A stretch of 64,000 nt of DNA from Hahella chejuensis KCTC 2396 (GCF_000012985.1 NC_007645.1:5416581-5480580), one strand, 5' to 3'; numbered from the stretch's first letter, positions 46,730 through 56,945 are shown. A program made the numbers and translations. Notes: generated from the letters alone by a model not told the origin.

Positions 46730-48091
46730 ATGTCTCAAGCGACCGAAAAAAGCACTGCCAAGGTCCGTATGCGCTCCATTGCGGAAGCGCTGGAAAGCGG
46801 GTCTTTGCAGCAGGTCGCGCGCATCCTGAACGGCGGCCTATCTCCCAGCGATATCGCCCACTTGCTGGAATCATCCCCGCCCAATGAACGGAAGTTACTC
46901 TGGCAGTTAGTCGATGACGAACTGGATGGCGAAGTCCTCCAGTATTTGAGCGATGAAATCCGCTCCGACTTCCTGAGCGAAATGAATGCGCAGGACGTCA
47001 TTGAGATCGCCGAAGACTTCGAAGTCGACGACCTCGCCGACTTGCTACAGCAGTTGCCGGAAGCCGTCATCCAGGAAGTTCTGGAGACCATGGACGCCCA
47101 GGATCGTCAGCGCCTGGAAGAAGTACTGGCCTATCCAGAGGATTCCGCCGGCGGTCTGATGAACACGGACATGATCACCGTGCGTCCGGACATTACCGTC
47201 GATGTTGTGCTTCGCTATCTGCGCAGCCACAAAAGTCTGCCCAACATGACCGACAGCTTGCTGGTGGTGAATCGAAAAGACGATTTTATCGGCGTACTCC
47301 CTGTCACCACGCTATTGGTGTCCAGTCTTAGTTCCACTGTGCGGGAGATCATGCGCACGGATGTAGAGCCGATTCCTGCGACGGTTTCAGATAAAGAAGT
47401 CGCCACCCTGTTCGAGCGCCACGACTTGGTTTCCGCTCCCGTCGTCAACGATAAAGGCAAGCTGGTTGGCCGCATCACCATCGATGACGTGGTTGACGTT
47501 ATCCGTGAAAACGCCGACCACGAAATCTTAAGCATGGCGGGTCTGGACGAAGAAGAAGACATGTTCGCCCCCATCATGAAGACCGCTAAAAGTCGCGCCG
47601 TCTGGCTGGGCATAAACCTGATCACCGCATTTCTCGCTTCTGCGGTCATTGGTATCTTTGAGGCCACCATTGCAAAAGTGGTCGCTCTGGCCGTGTTGAT
47701 GCCTATTGTCGCCAGTATGGGCGGCATCGCCGGCAGTCAGGCGCTCACACTGGTCATCCGGGGGATGGCTACCGGCAAGGTCAGCTCCAATAACATCCGC
47801 TGGCTGATGAATCGGGAGTTTTTGGTAGGCGCCTTTAATGGCGTACTCTGGGCTTTTGTCGTGGCGACCGCCGCAATGGTGTGGTTCAACGACGTCACCA
47901 TTGGCGTCCTTATCGCCTCCGCGATGTTGATCAACCTGACCGTGGCGGCCATCGCCGGTACGGCTTTACCGTTGATACTAAAAACCCTGAAAATAGACCC
48001 CGCTTTGGCCGGAGGCGTCATCCTGACCACGGTCACAGACGTGGTTGGGTTTATGTCATTTCTGGGACTCGCCACCATCGCCTACGCCTGA
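46730..48091 (+). CDS. mgtE: Magnesium transporter MgtE
   Basis: 453 aa. N domain (about 10-135, with DVIEIAEDFEVDDLADLLQQLP), two CBS domains (about 140-260) that sense Mg2+, a plug helix, and five TM segments (about 285-450) with the pore motif PIVASMGGIAGSQALTL. Mg2+ channel. In Pseudomonas the region after ptsO holds other genes, so this placement is a local difference. Confidence 0.95.
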   Translation: MSQATEKSTAKVRMRSIAEALESGSLQQVARILNGGLSPSDIAHLLESSPPNERKLLWQLVDDELDGEVLQYLSDEIRSDFLSEMNAQDVIEIAEDFEVDDLADLLQQLPEAVIQEVLETMDAQDRQRLEEVLAYPEDSAGGLMNTDMITVRPDITVDVVLRYLRSHKSLPNMTDSLLVVNRKDDFIGVLPVTTLLVSSLSSTVREIMRTDVEPIPATVSDKEVATLFERHDLVSAPVVNDKGKLVGRITIDDVVDVIRENADHEILSMAGLDEEEDMFAPIMKTAKSRAVWLGINLITAFLASAVIGIFEATIAKVVALAVLMPIVASMGGIAGSQALTLVIRGMATGKVSSNNIRWLMNREFLVGAFNGVLWAFVVATAAMVWFNDVTIGVLIASAMLINLTVAAIAGTALPLILKTLKIDPALAGGVILTTVTDVVGFMSFLGLATIAYA

Positions 48092-48181
48092 CCAGGCGCA
48101 AGGGCGAATAGCTGTCTATTCTTATCTTATTTGAGCGCTGTGTTACCATTTTAGTTTCCGAGAGTTGATTCGAGCATTTCA

Positions 48182-48721
48182 ATGAACCATTCACATCACG
48201 ACGACGAATTCGAAGACGATTATTACGACGAAGAAGATCTGCCGCCCAGTAAATCCAGCCGTAAACGGGCGATGGAGGCGCTGCAGAAACTAGGGAAGCA
48301 ACTGACCGAGCTTAGAGCTGACCAGCTTAGCCAGATCCCCCTCACCGACCGTCTACATGAAGCGATTCACGCCTACAATAAAATTGGCAGCCATGAAGCC
48401 AAACGCCGCCAGTTGCAATTTATCGGCAAGTTGATGCGGGATATGGACGAAGAGGAAGTTCGCTCATTTATCGACAAGTTCGATCAGGGGTCCGTTCAAC
48501 AGACTGCGGAACACCACCGCCTTGAACGCTGGCGAGAATCGCTGATATCGGAAGGGGATCAGGCGGTGACCGAATTCATGAATCAATACCCGAATACGGA
48601 GGCGCAACACCTGCGCCAACTGATCCGCGCTGCGCAAAAAGACATAACGGAAAACAAGAATCGCGGCGCCGCCAAAAAGCTGTATCGCTACTTGAAGGAA
48701 ATTGTCGACGACGCCGAGTGA
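48182..48721 (+). CDS. darP: Ribosome-associated protein DarP (YjgA/DUF615)
   Basis: 179 aa. Acidic N-terminus (about 1-20) followed by the DUF615 core: KSSRKRAMEALQKLGKQLTEL, ALHAYNKI-like segment (here AIHAYNKIGSHEAKRRQLQFIGKLMR), and a C-terminal QLIRAAQKDITENKNRGAAKKLYRYLKEI. Associates with late 50S assembly intermediates in E. coli. Convergent with the nitrilase, six bases apart. Confidence 0.94.
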   Translation: MNHSHHDDEFEDDYYDEEDLPPSKSSRKRAMEALQKLGKQLTELRADQLSQIPLTDRLHEAIHAYNKIGSHEAKRRQLQFIGKLMRDMDEEEVRSFIDKFDQGSVQQTAEHHRLERWRESLISEGDQAVTEFMNQYPNTEAQHLRQLIRAAQKDITENKNRGAAKKLYRYLKEIVDDAE

Positions 48722-48727
48722 AGAGCG

Positions 48728-49561
48728 CTACTTGAGCCTGCGATGTGCGAGCACGGGCATACTCGTCCGCACGTCCTGCAGCTTCGCCTTATCCAGAGTG
48801 GAGAGAATGACGCCCTCTCCTTCTTCCAGGCACGCCACGACTTTACCCCAGGGGTCGATAACCATGGAATGCCCGTATGTGCGACGGGACTCTGAATGAC
48901 AACCTCCCTGATTGGCCGCGGCGATATACACCTGATTTTCTATCGCGCGCGCGCGCAATAACGTTTCCCAGTGCGCCTCGCCCGTCACATACGTGAATGC
49001 GGAAGGAACCGTCATCAACTCCGCCCCCTGCTCCGCCATCGCGCGAAACAACTCGGGAAAACGCAAGTCATAGCAAATCGACAAGCCGATTCTGATCCAG
49101 GGGGTAGCGATCACCACCACCTGCTCGCCCGGCTCAAATATGGCAGATTCGCGATAGGCGCCATAGGCATCTTTCACATCCACATCAAACAGATGGATCT
49201 TATCGTAACGCGCAACTGTGGCGCCGCTATCGTCAAACACCCAGCAGGCGGAACGCACGCGCCCATCAATCGACGCGCCGTCAGGACGTTGCGCGCAGGG
49301 CAAGGACCCCGCAATGATCCAAACCCCAAACCGTCTCGCCAGCCCAGCGAGAAAACGCCGGATAGGTCCTTCGGCGTCCGCTTCCGCAGCACCGATATCC
49401 AGCGAGCGTTTGCTTTCGAACAGCGCAAAATTCTCCGGCAGCAACACCAGCTGCGCGCCGCCATTAGCCGCTTCCGCCACCCAGTGCTCCACTCGGGCCA
49501 AGTTATGCTCTATATCACTGGTGCTGACCAACTGCACTATCGCCAGTGTGAACTCGCTCAT
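48728..49561 (-). CDS. Nitrilase-superfamily carbon-nitrogen hydrolase
   Basis: 277 aa from the ATG at 49561; a TTG one codon earlier is less likely. Catalytic triad visible: Glu43 (LLPENFALF), Lys121 (YDKIHLFDVD), Cys163 (SICYDLRFPE). Segments match the Nit/YbeM group, which in other organisms acts as deaminated glutathione amidase; that exact substrate is inference. The start overlaps the yhdP stop (TGATG), so the two are translationally coupled. Confidence 0.93.
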   Translation of the reverse strand: MSEFTLAIVQLVSTSDIEHNLARVEHWVAEAANGGAQLVLLPENFALFESKRSLDIGAAEADAEGPIRRFLAGLARRFGVWIIAGSLPCAQRPDGASIDGRVRSACWVFDDSGATVARYDKIHLFDVDVKDAYGAYRESAIFEPGEQVVVIATPWIRIGLSICYDLRFPELFRAMAEQGAELMTVPSAFTYVTGEAHWETLLRARAIENQVYIAAANQGGCHSESRRTYGHSMVIDPWGKVVACLEEGEGVILSTLDKAKLQDVRTSMPVLAHRRLK

Positions 49562-52500
49562 CAATCCGCTCTCCTTCTCTGTGAGGCCGAACCGCCGCTG
49601 CTGTTATCAAATATCTGCTGCAGACTGACCTCTGGGTTATCCAATGTACCTTTGATTTTATATGTGGCGCTGGTCATCCGGCTGAGCGGATCGCCCAGTA
49701 GCTTGTCGATCAGAAACAAGGCGCCCCCTACTTGGGGAGCCCCCACCAAGACCGCCGCCAGCGGTAGATTTTTCGTTACCGGCAGTACGACCACCATCTG
49801 CATATCCAGAGCGTCATCAACCAGACTGGTCTTACCGGTTATCTTGAACCCGCTGGAAAGAGTCTGGATCGCAAGCGGGCTTTCAAAGTTCATCACCCCT
49901 TCCTCTATACGCGCCTCCCCCTCAATCTGGTCATAGGCCAAGCCCTTACGGTACAGATCAGAGAAGTCCAAACGCAGGCGCCGGGTAATTGAATCGGTGT
50001 TCAGGATGCCAAACACCCGGAAGATGTTGGCCGAGTTTGACGCTTCGCGGAAGACGCCATTGCTCATCTTGAAGCTGATTTGCCCGGTAACGTCTTTCCA
50101 CTGAAACTCAGTGGGGCCGCCCTGCCAGACTATGCCTGTATTGAAGCTGTAATCTTCAGCAGTTAATGGCGCTTCTTCCGCCAGATTTTCATAAAAGCGA
50201 TCAAAGTTGGCGCCTTTCAAGTCCCCCGTGAGAATCGACGTCTGATGGCCGGTTTGCGGGTCCATTAGCCAGCTTAGCCTTGCCGTCACCGTAGCGCCGG
50301 CGAGACGCCCAAACATATTACTGAATACCACGCCATCTTCCCTGGGCTGCGTCACCCAGGCCCAGCTTCCAAGCTGCTTGCCTCCCAGGCGCAGGTCTTC
50401 GATATCCACCTGCGCCAGGGGCACGTCCGCAGGGGTCATACGTTTCTCCACCGCCGTGGCGGCGCTATCAGAGATATACAGACGCTGGAACTTGGCGAAG
50501 GGCGGCTTACTGGCGTCATCATGGATAGACAAAGTTCCTGTGAGCCTCTCGCCATCATCCAGCGAAATATCGAGCCCCCCAGAACGCCGCTGCAGACGCG
50601 CATCCACCTGATTGAACCACTCGCCGGCGACCTCCAGCCTTCCAACCTGCATCGACACGTGATTCAGCCAATCCGGCGCATTTGCCGGTGTATCCCCCAT
50701 ATCAGCGCCGAGAAATTCTTGCAGATAAGTCCGCCACTCAGACACCGATAATCGCGCTAGTTGTCCAGACACATTGACGCCGCGCGCAGGCAGCTCCAAG
50801 CCCTCAGGCGCCTTATCCCCTGTTATAAACGCCAGTGCGCCTCGACTGATCGCCCCCTCACTGACTTCAAAACGCGCGTTCAGAAGATCTTTTACGGAGA
50901 CAGACCAGTTTTCACGACGGCCTTCCGTTTCCCAATCGCGCACAATGGACAAAGGAACACTATCCTGCATCGATTTGCCGAAAGGGGCCGGAGCCTGAAT
51001 GTCCGCGCCCAGCAGTTCACTGTCCAGCCGCAGCCGGAAACGACTTTTGTCAGTATGATCGAGATCCAAGGCGAGGAGATAAGGTAGCTGTCCTGATAAC
51101 GGAACATTCCGCTCAACTTTGAGCCAATCCAGCAGCGTAGGAGCCTCAATCTTGCTCGCCAGCTTTAACGCCAATGTTTTCCGTTGCTCCGACCAGTTTG
51201 ATGTCGTTACATCCAGGTTTGCAGGCTGTCCAAATATCGTCCCTTGCATCCCTGTCGCCCGGATGCCATTGGCTGTACTAAAGGAAAGATTGCCCCGTAA
51301 TTCAGTTAACGCCAGATCATTGCGATGAGACTGTAAACTCAGTCCCGCCGCTTTTAACTTGAGGTCGACGCGAGGCGGGCCAACGCCAACCGTGTCTAAC
51401 GTCAAATCCAACACGCCAGAGCTGGCGCCGCTGACAGACCAATCCTCCACAACCGGCGCAGTTACACTGGCGATGGGCGATTTTTTCAACCAGTAGTCCC
51501 AATCGCTTTTCTGGGGTCGAATATTCGCGCTGATATGGAGCAGCGAGTCCGCCCCACCGCCGTCTCGCTTCACTTTCACCGAGCGAACCCGCGTGCCGGC
51601 GACCGTTCCCTCGCCGACAATAGCGCTCAACTCGCCTCCGATAATCGCGAGACGCGCATCAAAGTTTTCCAACTCAGGCCAACCATCTGCGTAATGCAAA
51701 CGCCCGTCCTTCAGATTGAAAAACATCTGTGACCGGTGATTGGTAGCGGTGGCCAACGGCCCCACCACACCAGAATAGAAGTAGCCGCCGGTAGTCACCC
51801 GACCGCCTTTAACAGCCTGCTGCAACCAGCGATTGAGTTCCTGTGGAATGACATGCCCCGGCACAAGCAGAGAAGCCACCCGAGCGTCCGCATTCTCCAC
51901 ACCGATCGCCAGCTCCAGATTAAGCTCACGGGACTGATCATGAGGCAACAATATACTAAAAGCGCCACTCAACTCCGCTTGCAGCCCATTAATCTCTTTC
52001 AGACGCAGACCGTTTCCAAAAACATACACATAATCATCGTCGCCACGCCATTCAACACGCCCTTCGCCGACGCTGAACGTCCACCCGGCGTGATACAGCT
52101 CAGGAAAGTTCAGCTGCATCGCCGATCCTTTGAAGATGACTTTACCGCCATGATTACGCACCTGCAGAAAACCATCGATCCCAGCGCCGCCGGGAGCCCC
52201 GCCATGAGGCGCGACTCTCACTTGGTCCAGCTGCGCGAGCAATTCAAACCGCCCCTTCGCGCCAAGATTAAAGCCGATGTTGCGCAGCGCCCCTTCCGGT
52301 TGGTAACTGGCGAGGCGTCGCGACGCATTATCAGGCAAAATACCGGCGGCGACACTTAAGCGAGCAAGAAGGCCCAGATTCAAATTGTCCAGGGACATCC
52401 GAACTGCGCCCTCGGCGTCTATATCCACCAGCGCGCGCGCATCGCGCCAACTGTCTCCCGCCCAATCCAGTCCAAGATCATACGCTGAGACTTTCCAGCC

Positions 52501-53433
52501 GCCCTGTTCGGTCAGCACAGCGTTGAATCTCACCCGGATATCCTGCAGAGGCACCATAGTGGTCCGATCATCCGTCCAGGCTAATCGGGGGACGTTCATG
52601 TCCCCAGTGATATCAACAAGCCGATTGTCCTGCAGCGTCAACCAAAGAGCCCCCGCGGCCTCTATATCCGTGGCGCGCAAGCCGTGTTCGGAGAACAGAC
52701 TTAGCAACGGGTCCAACGCTTCCCCCCTGCGCCAGCTGAAGTAGGCTTCGCCGTTCAGCTTTCCTGAACTCAGCAAATCACGCGCATTGACGGAAAACAG
52801 CCCTAAGTCGGCATGGTCTCCTGCTCGCAGAATTCGGCCCGAGGCAGCCAAGTCATCTTCTTCAACTTGAATCGTCAATACCGGAATCAACCAACCCGCC
52901 ACTTGACTGTCGCGATAACGCCAATGTAAACGAATTTCCCGAAACTCCAGCACCGGCGAAGCCATATAATCCGCCAGCCGCCGCCAGTCCAGCGCTCCTC
53001 CGCTATTCGCTTTCTGCTCCAATCCTGGGAGCCGCCAGCCGCCGCTCAAGCTCTGTTCCAGGTTAACGGAGACATCGCCGATTTCTACTCGACTCAAAGC
53101 CAGTTTCAACGAAAACAGCGATTTCACCATGTCTGGTTGCACAACGAGGGAGTCCAGCGTCATCGCGCTGTCGACTTTCTTGGGGTCGGTTAGAGTGACG
53201 TTTTTGAGGGTGACGACGGGATCGAAGCCATCCCAGCTCCCTTCCAGCGCCTCCATTTTGACCGTCGCGCCCAGGGATGCGGAGAGACGTAATTCAAGGT
53301 CCTCCTTGAACACCGATACGGCGTCAAAGAAGTTACGTCCTAAAGAAAGATAAGTGGCGACCAGGACCAACAATGCGATAGCCACATACCATATCCATTG
53401 CGTGATCTTGATTAACACGGATTTTATGGTCAT
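49561..53433 (-). CDS. yhdP: AsmA-like inter-membrane lipid transport protein YhdP
   Basis: 1290 aa. N-terminal TM (about 10-30), then a very long periplasmic region of repeating beta-strands, with the DUF3971 and AsmA_2 regions typical of YhdP/TamB-like proteins. The C-terminal segment (DMQMVVVLPVTKNLPLAAVLVGAPQVGGALFLIDKLLGDPL, split over about 1212-1252) is a family hallmark. In E. coli YhdP moves phospholipids toward the outer membrane, opposite to Mla. Lies between rng and the nitrilase, as in Pseudomonas. Confidence 0.94.
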   Translation of the reverse strand: MTIKSVLIKITQWIWYVAIALLVLVATYLSLGRNFFDAVSVFKEDLELRLSASLGATVKMEALEGSWDGFDPVVTLKNVTLTDPKKVDSAMTLDSLVVQPDMVKSLFSLKLALSRVEIGDVSVNLEQSLSGGWRLPGLEQKANSGGALDWRRLADYMASPVLEFREIRLHWRYRDSQVAGWLIPVLTIQVEEDDLAASGRILRAGDHADLGLFSVNARDLLSSGKLNGEAYFSWRRGEALDPLLSLFSEHGLRATDIEAAGALWLTLQDNRLVDITGDMNVPRLAWTDDRTTMVPLQDIRVRFNAVLTEQGGWKVSAYDLGLDWAGDSWRDARALVDIDAEGAVRMSLDNLNLGLLARLSVAAGILPDNASRRLASYQPEGALRNIGFNLGAKGRFELLAQLDQVRVAPHGGAPGGAGIDGFLQVRNHGGKVIFKGSAMQLNFPELYHAGWTFSVGEGRVEWRGDDDYVYVFGNGLRLKEINGLQAELSGAFSILLPHDQSRELNLELAIGVENADARVASLLVPGHVIPQELNRWLQQAVKGGRVTTGGYFYSGVVGPLATATNHRSQMFFNLKDGRLHYADGWPELENFDARLAIIGGELSAIVGEGTVAGTRVRSVKVKRDGGGADSLLHISANIRPQKSDWDYWLKKSPIASVTAPVVEDWSVSGASSGVLDLTLDTVGVGPPRVDLKLKAAGLSLQSHRNDLALTELRGNLSFSTANGIRATGMQGTIFGQPANLDVTTSNWSEQRKTLALKLASKIEAPTLLDWLKVERNVPLSGQLPYLLALDLDHTDKSRFRLRLDSELLGADIQAPAPFGKSMQDSVPLSIVRDWETEGRRENWSVSVKDLLNARFEVSEGAISRGALAFITGDKAPEGLELPARGVNVSGQLARLSVSEWRTYLQEFLGADMGDTPANAPDWLNHVSMQVGRLEVAGEWFNQVDARLQRRSGGLDISLDDGERLTGTLSIHDDASKPPFAKFQRLYISDSAATAVEKRMTPADVPLAQVDIEDLRLGGKQLGSWAWVTQPREDGVVFSNMFGRLAGATVTARLSWLMDPQTGHQTSILTGDLKGANFDRFYENLAEEAPLTAEDYSFNTGIVWQGGPTEFQWKDVTGQISFKMSNGVFREASNSANIFRVFGILNTDSITRRLRLDFSDLYRKGLAYDQIEGEARIEEGVMNFESPLAIQTLSSGFKITGKTSLVDDALDMQMVVVLPVTKNLPLAAVLVGAPQVGGALFLIDKLLGDPLSRMTSATYKIKGTLDNPEVSLQQIFDNSSGGSASQRRRAD

Positions 53434-53545
53434 GACTGGATCGGACCGCCGGCGATATACGTCTATGCTTGATTAATCTGCGCCGACGACAAAAGCTCAG
53501 TATTGCCGCCGGCCGGTAATATCTAGAGAAAGTGTGCGCTGCAAT

Positions 53546-55030
53546 TTATTGCAAAACAACATCAAACTGCTCCTGGGTATACATCACCTCCACTTGAAAA
53601 CGAATACGCTTACCAATGAAGGTTTCCAGATCAGCGACGCTGTCCGACTGCTCATCCAGTAACAGATCCACTACCGCCTGCGCCGCTAACACCAAATACC
53701 CCTGCGCGTCATAGGTGCGGTTAATCCGCAAAATCTCACGGAAGATTTCATAGCACACGGTCTGCGCCGTCTTGACCGTGCCGCGGCCATCGCAGGCGGG
53801 ACAAGGCTCACAAAGCATCTGCCCCAGGCTTTCAGTAGTGCGCTTGCGAGTCATTTCCACCAGTCCCAGCTCACTGACACAGCTGATTTTGGTTTTGGCG
53901 TGATCGCGCTCCAGCATTTTTTCCAACATACGCAACACTTGGCGCTTGTGCTCCTCGTCCTCCATATCAATGAAGTCGATGATGATGATGCCGCCCAGAT
54001 TGCGTAGCCGCAGTTGTCGCGCAATGGCGCGCGCCGCCTCAAGATTGGTCTTAAAGATGGTTTCTTCAAGATTGCGATGGCCGACAAACGCCCCCGTATT
54101 AACGTCAATGGTGGTCATCGCCTCAGTCTGATCAATGATCAGGTAACCGCCGGATTTCAGTTGCACCTTGCGGCTCAGCGCCTTCTGCAGCTCATCTTCA
54201 ACACTGTACAAATCAAAGATCGGACGCTCGCCAGGATAGTATTCCAGCTTATTGCGAATCTCAGAGACAAACTCGTCTACAAACTTAAGCGCCTTATGAA
54301 AGCTTTCTCTGGAGTCGATGCGTATTTTTTCGGTATAGGGCCGCACGAGATCTCGCAGCGTACGAATATACAACGGCAAGTCTTCATATATCGGTCCTGG
54401 AGCCGGCGAAGACTTGATCTTCTCCCGTAAAGACAGCCAGAGCTTTTGCAGAAACAGAATATCGGATTTCAACTCTTCCGAGCCGACCCCCTCCGCAGCC
54501 GTGCGAATGATAAAACCAGCGCCATCAGCGGAATTGGCGTCTTCTGTGGTGACGCAAAGCTGAATAAGTTCCTTCAGGCGGTCACGCTCGGCGTCATCCT
54601 CTATACGCTGGGATATCCCGATGTGGTTGTTATCCGGCATATAAACCAAATAACGGGATGGAATGGATAGTTGCGTGGTAAGACGCGCGCCCTTGGCGCC
54701 GATCGGATCTTTGGTAACCTGCACGACCAGAGACTGGCCTTCCCGCAGCAAAGAGCTGATATCGGGATGCTTATTGCCGCCGTTGCGGTCCTCGCCGGGG
54801 TTCACCGTGGTGACGTCCGAAGCGTGAATAAAGGCCGCGCGCTCCAGTCCGATATCAATAAAGGCCGCCTCCATACCTGGCAACACTCGAATGACTTTGC
54901 CTTTATAGATGTTGCCGACAATGCCTCGCCGCTGACTTCTTTCGATATAAACTTCCTGCAGCATGCCGTTCTCGACGACAGCGACGCGAGTTTCCACCGG
55001 AGTCACGTTGATTAAGATTTCTTCACTCAT
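53546..55030 (-). CDS. rng: Ribonuclease G
   Basis: 494 aa. S1-like domain at the N-terminus (about 35-125: GIVGNIYKGKVIRVLPGMEAAFIDIG), RNase H-like and DNase I-like domains with TIDVNTGAFVG and the catalytic Asp residues in IIIIDFIDMEDEEHK, and the zinc-link CPACDGRGTVKTAQTVC. Endoribonuclease for 16S rRNA 5' maturation. Lacks the RNase E C-terminal scaffold. Starts four bases after maf. Confidence 0.96.
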   Translation of the reverse strand: MSEEILINVTPVETRVAVVENGMLQEVYIERSQRRGIVGNIYKGKVIRVLPGMEAAFIDIGLERAAFIHASDVTTVNPGEDRNGGNKHPDISSLLREGQSLVVQVTKDPIGAKGARLTTQLSIPSRYLVYMPDNNHIGISQRIEDDAERDRLKELIQLCVTTEDANSADGAGFIIRTAAEGVGSEELKSDILFLQKLWLSLREKIKSSPAPGPIYEDLPLYIRTLRDLVRPYTEKIRIDSRESFHKALKFVDEFVSEIRNKLEYYPGERPIFDLYSVEDELQKALSRKVQLKSGGYLIIDQTEAMTTIDVNTGAFVGHRNLEETIFKTNLEAARAIARQLRLRNLGGIIIIDFIDMEDEEHKRQVLRMLEKMLERDHAKTKISCVSELGLVEMTRKRTTESLGQMLCEPCPACDGRGTVKTAQTVCYEIFREILRINRTYDAQGYLVLAAQAVVDLLLDEQSDSVADLETFIGKRIRFQVEVMYTQEQFDVVLQ

Positions 55031-55034
55031 GCAG

Positions 55035-55640
55035 TTAGTCCGACCAGATCTTGATTCCGAATTCCTTTAACAGCACGACGGTCTCGCAAAGAGGCAACCC
55101 AACAATGGATGAATAACTGCCTTCCACGCGCTCCACGAAACTCCCGGCCAACCCCTGAATGCCGTATGCGCCCGCTTTGTCTGCTGGCTCACCGGAATCC
55201 CAATAGCGCTGAATTTCCTGTTCGGACAACTCCCGGAATCGCACCCGACTTAAAGTCGTCGTCACCTTGCAACCCTCCGCCGCTACTAAGGCCACGGAAG
55301 TCAACACTTCATGCCATGTTCCTGATAGCCTGCGCAGCATGGCTTTGGCGTCGTCAAAATCAACCGGCTTGCCGAGAATGTCGCCTCCGGCCACAACCGT
55401 AGTGTCAGCGCCCAACACCACTATATCCTGTTGATCGCCACGCGCTTCAAATACCGCTGTCGCTTTTTCCTTCGCGAGGCGCTCAACGTAATCCGCCGCC
55501 GCCTCAGAAGGACGAACGCTTTCATCGATATCCGCGCTGGCGATAGAAAATTCACACCCCAGCCCGGCGATCATTTCACGCCGACGAGGAGATCCCGACG
55601 CCAGTACCAGGCGGCGCCTGCCAGGGTTGCCGTCAAACAT
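55035..55640 (-). CDS. maf: Maf-family nucleotide pyrophosphatase
   Basis: 201 aa. LASGSPRRREMI at 12-23, the SVRPSEAAADYVERLAKEKA segment, VLGADTTVV and the GAYGIQGLAG block. YhdE-type Maf proteins hydrolyse dTTP/UTP and modified nucleotides. Overlaps mreD by eight bases. Confidence 0.94.
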   Translation of the reverse strand: MFDGNPGRRRLVLASGSPRRREMIAGLGCEFSIASADIDESVRPSEAAADYVERLAKEKATAVFEARGDQQDIVVLGADTTVVAGGDILGKPVDFDDAKAMLRRLSGTWHEVLTSVALVAAEGCKVTTTLSRVRFRELSEQEIQRYWDSGEPADKAGAYGIQGLAGSFVERVEGSYSSIVGLPLCETVVLLKEFGIKIWSD

Positions 55641-56106
55641 TTTCCAGTTTTTCCATCAGTAGCGAAAACAGTGGCCACAACAGCGCCGAACTCAGGGCCC
55701 CTAATAAATAGGCCATATCCGTCGCGGGCTGGGCGAGCAATCCGTTAATCCAGCGGAACAGCATCAGCACAATACCGACAATGATAAACACAACAAAAGA
55801 CTGCTGAATCAGAGGAAACATTTGCAGCCGTTGCAGCATCTTCAACACCAGATAAGCCTGCAGCGCCAGCGCCAGCGCATGCACGCCCAAAGTGCTTCCC
55901 ATCAACACGTCCCATAGCAGCCCCACGCACCAACCGACCAGAATGCCGCAGGCGCCGGGATGCTTCAACGTCCAGTAAAACATCACCATGCATATGGACT
56001 CGGGCCTAAAATAAGCAGCGAATCCACCCAGAGGAATCAGACTGACGCAAAACGCCAGGAACAAGGTGAAAACGAACAAGACAGGGCGAAACTCGTCTCT
56101 GGGCAT
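55633..56106 (-). CDS. mreD: Rod shape-determining protein MreD
   Basis: 157 aa, five TM segments filling the protein. Family segment WCVGLLWDVLMGSTLGVHALALALQAYLVLK (split over about 58-88). Inner-membrane part of the elongasome with MreB, MreC and RodA. Five-base gap to mreC. Confidence 0.93.
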   Translation of the reverse strand: MPRDEFRPVLFVFTLFLAFCVSLIPLGGFAAYFRPESICMVMFYWTLKHPGACGILVGWCVGLLWDVLMGSTLGVHALALALQAYLVLKMLQRLQMFPLIQQSFVVFIIVGIVLMLFRWINGLLAQPATDMAYLLGALSSALLWPLFSLLMEKLENV

Positions 56107-56111
56107 ACGGC

Positions 56112-56945
56112 CTACTGAGTTGCTTCAGGCGAAGGTTCGTCGGAAACCCTGTCTCCCACCTCCGACGACTTTTTCTTAAACACTAACAAAACATGTCTGC
56201 TGCGGTTCAATTCGGACAAAGGGTGCGCTTCAATTCGCGCAAAGGGTTCGCCCGGGTCATGCACCACCGCAGTAACTTTAGCAACCGGATAACCCGCCGG
56301 GAATTTACCACCCAACCCCGAACTCACCAACAAGTCGCCAACAACAATGTCCGCCGTATCGGGAACATTTATCAGTTGCAGCCGGTCCAACACGCCAGAG
56401 CCGACAAGAATACCGCGCACGCCGTTGCGGTTGACCTGAATCGGCACCGCATGGTTGCTATCGGAAATCAATAGAACACGGGACGTCAACGGCGACACTT
56501 GCGTCACCTGCCCCATCAAGCCTTGCGAGTCGAGCATAGGCTGCCCGAGATAGACGCCGTCATCAGAGCCTTTGTTGACGACCACCTCATGCATATAAGG
56601 ATCGGGATTGATACCGATGATCTCGGACACCAGCACAGAATCGTCCACCACGGACGAGGCGTTCAGCAGCTCGCGCAAACGATTAACTTCCGCGGTTAAA
56701 GACGCCAGGCGCTGGGACTTCGCCTCAAGAATCAAAAGCCGGTTGCGCAGCGCTTCATTTTCCTGCTGCAAATCGCGGCGCGATTTGACCGCGTCTTCAG
56801 TCCAGTCGACCACATCGGAAGGAGCGCTGACAACCCATTGCACAGGGGCGACCAGGGTCGCCAGCGTTTCACGTAACGAAGATAAAAGGTTGAAGTGAAA
56901 ATCCGCGATTCCGATGGCGATGGAGAGCAAGGCCACCAATATCAT
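56112..56945 (-). CDS. mreC: Rod shape-determining protein MreC
   Basis: 277 aa. N-terminal TM (about 1-20), a coiled coil (about 45-92: SRRDLQQENEALRNRLLILEAKSQRLASL), then the beta-barrel domains with GSDDGVYLGQPMLDSQGLMGQV and LISDSNHAVPIQVNRNGVRGI. Links MreB to PBP2. The tail (about 250-277) is low-complexity. Confidence 0.95.
   Translation of the reverse strand: MILVALLSIAIGIADFHFNLLSSLRETLATLVAPVQWVVSAPSDVVDWTEDAVKSRRDLQQENEALRNRLLILEAKSQRLASLTAEVNRLRELLNASSVVDDSVLVSEIIGINPDPYMHEVVVNKGSDDGVYLGQPMLDSQGLMGQVTQVSPLTSRVLLISDSNHAVPIQVNRNGVRGILVGSGVLDRLQLINVPDTADIVVGDLLVSSGLGGKFPAGYPVAKVTAVVHDPGEPFARIEAHPLSELNRSRHVLLVFKKKSSEVGDRVSDEPSPEATQ

Noticed and set aside
49218-49936. Long plus-strand frames opposite the nitrilase and yhdP
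   Set aside because: Shadows produced by high-G+C codon bias; the minus-strand genes have complete catalytic or family motifs.
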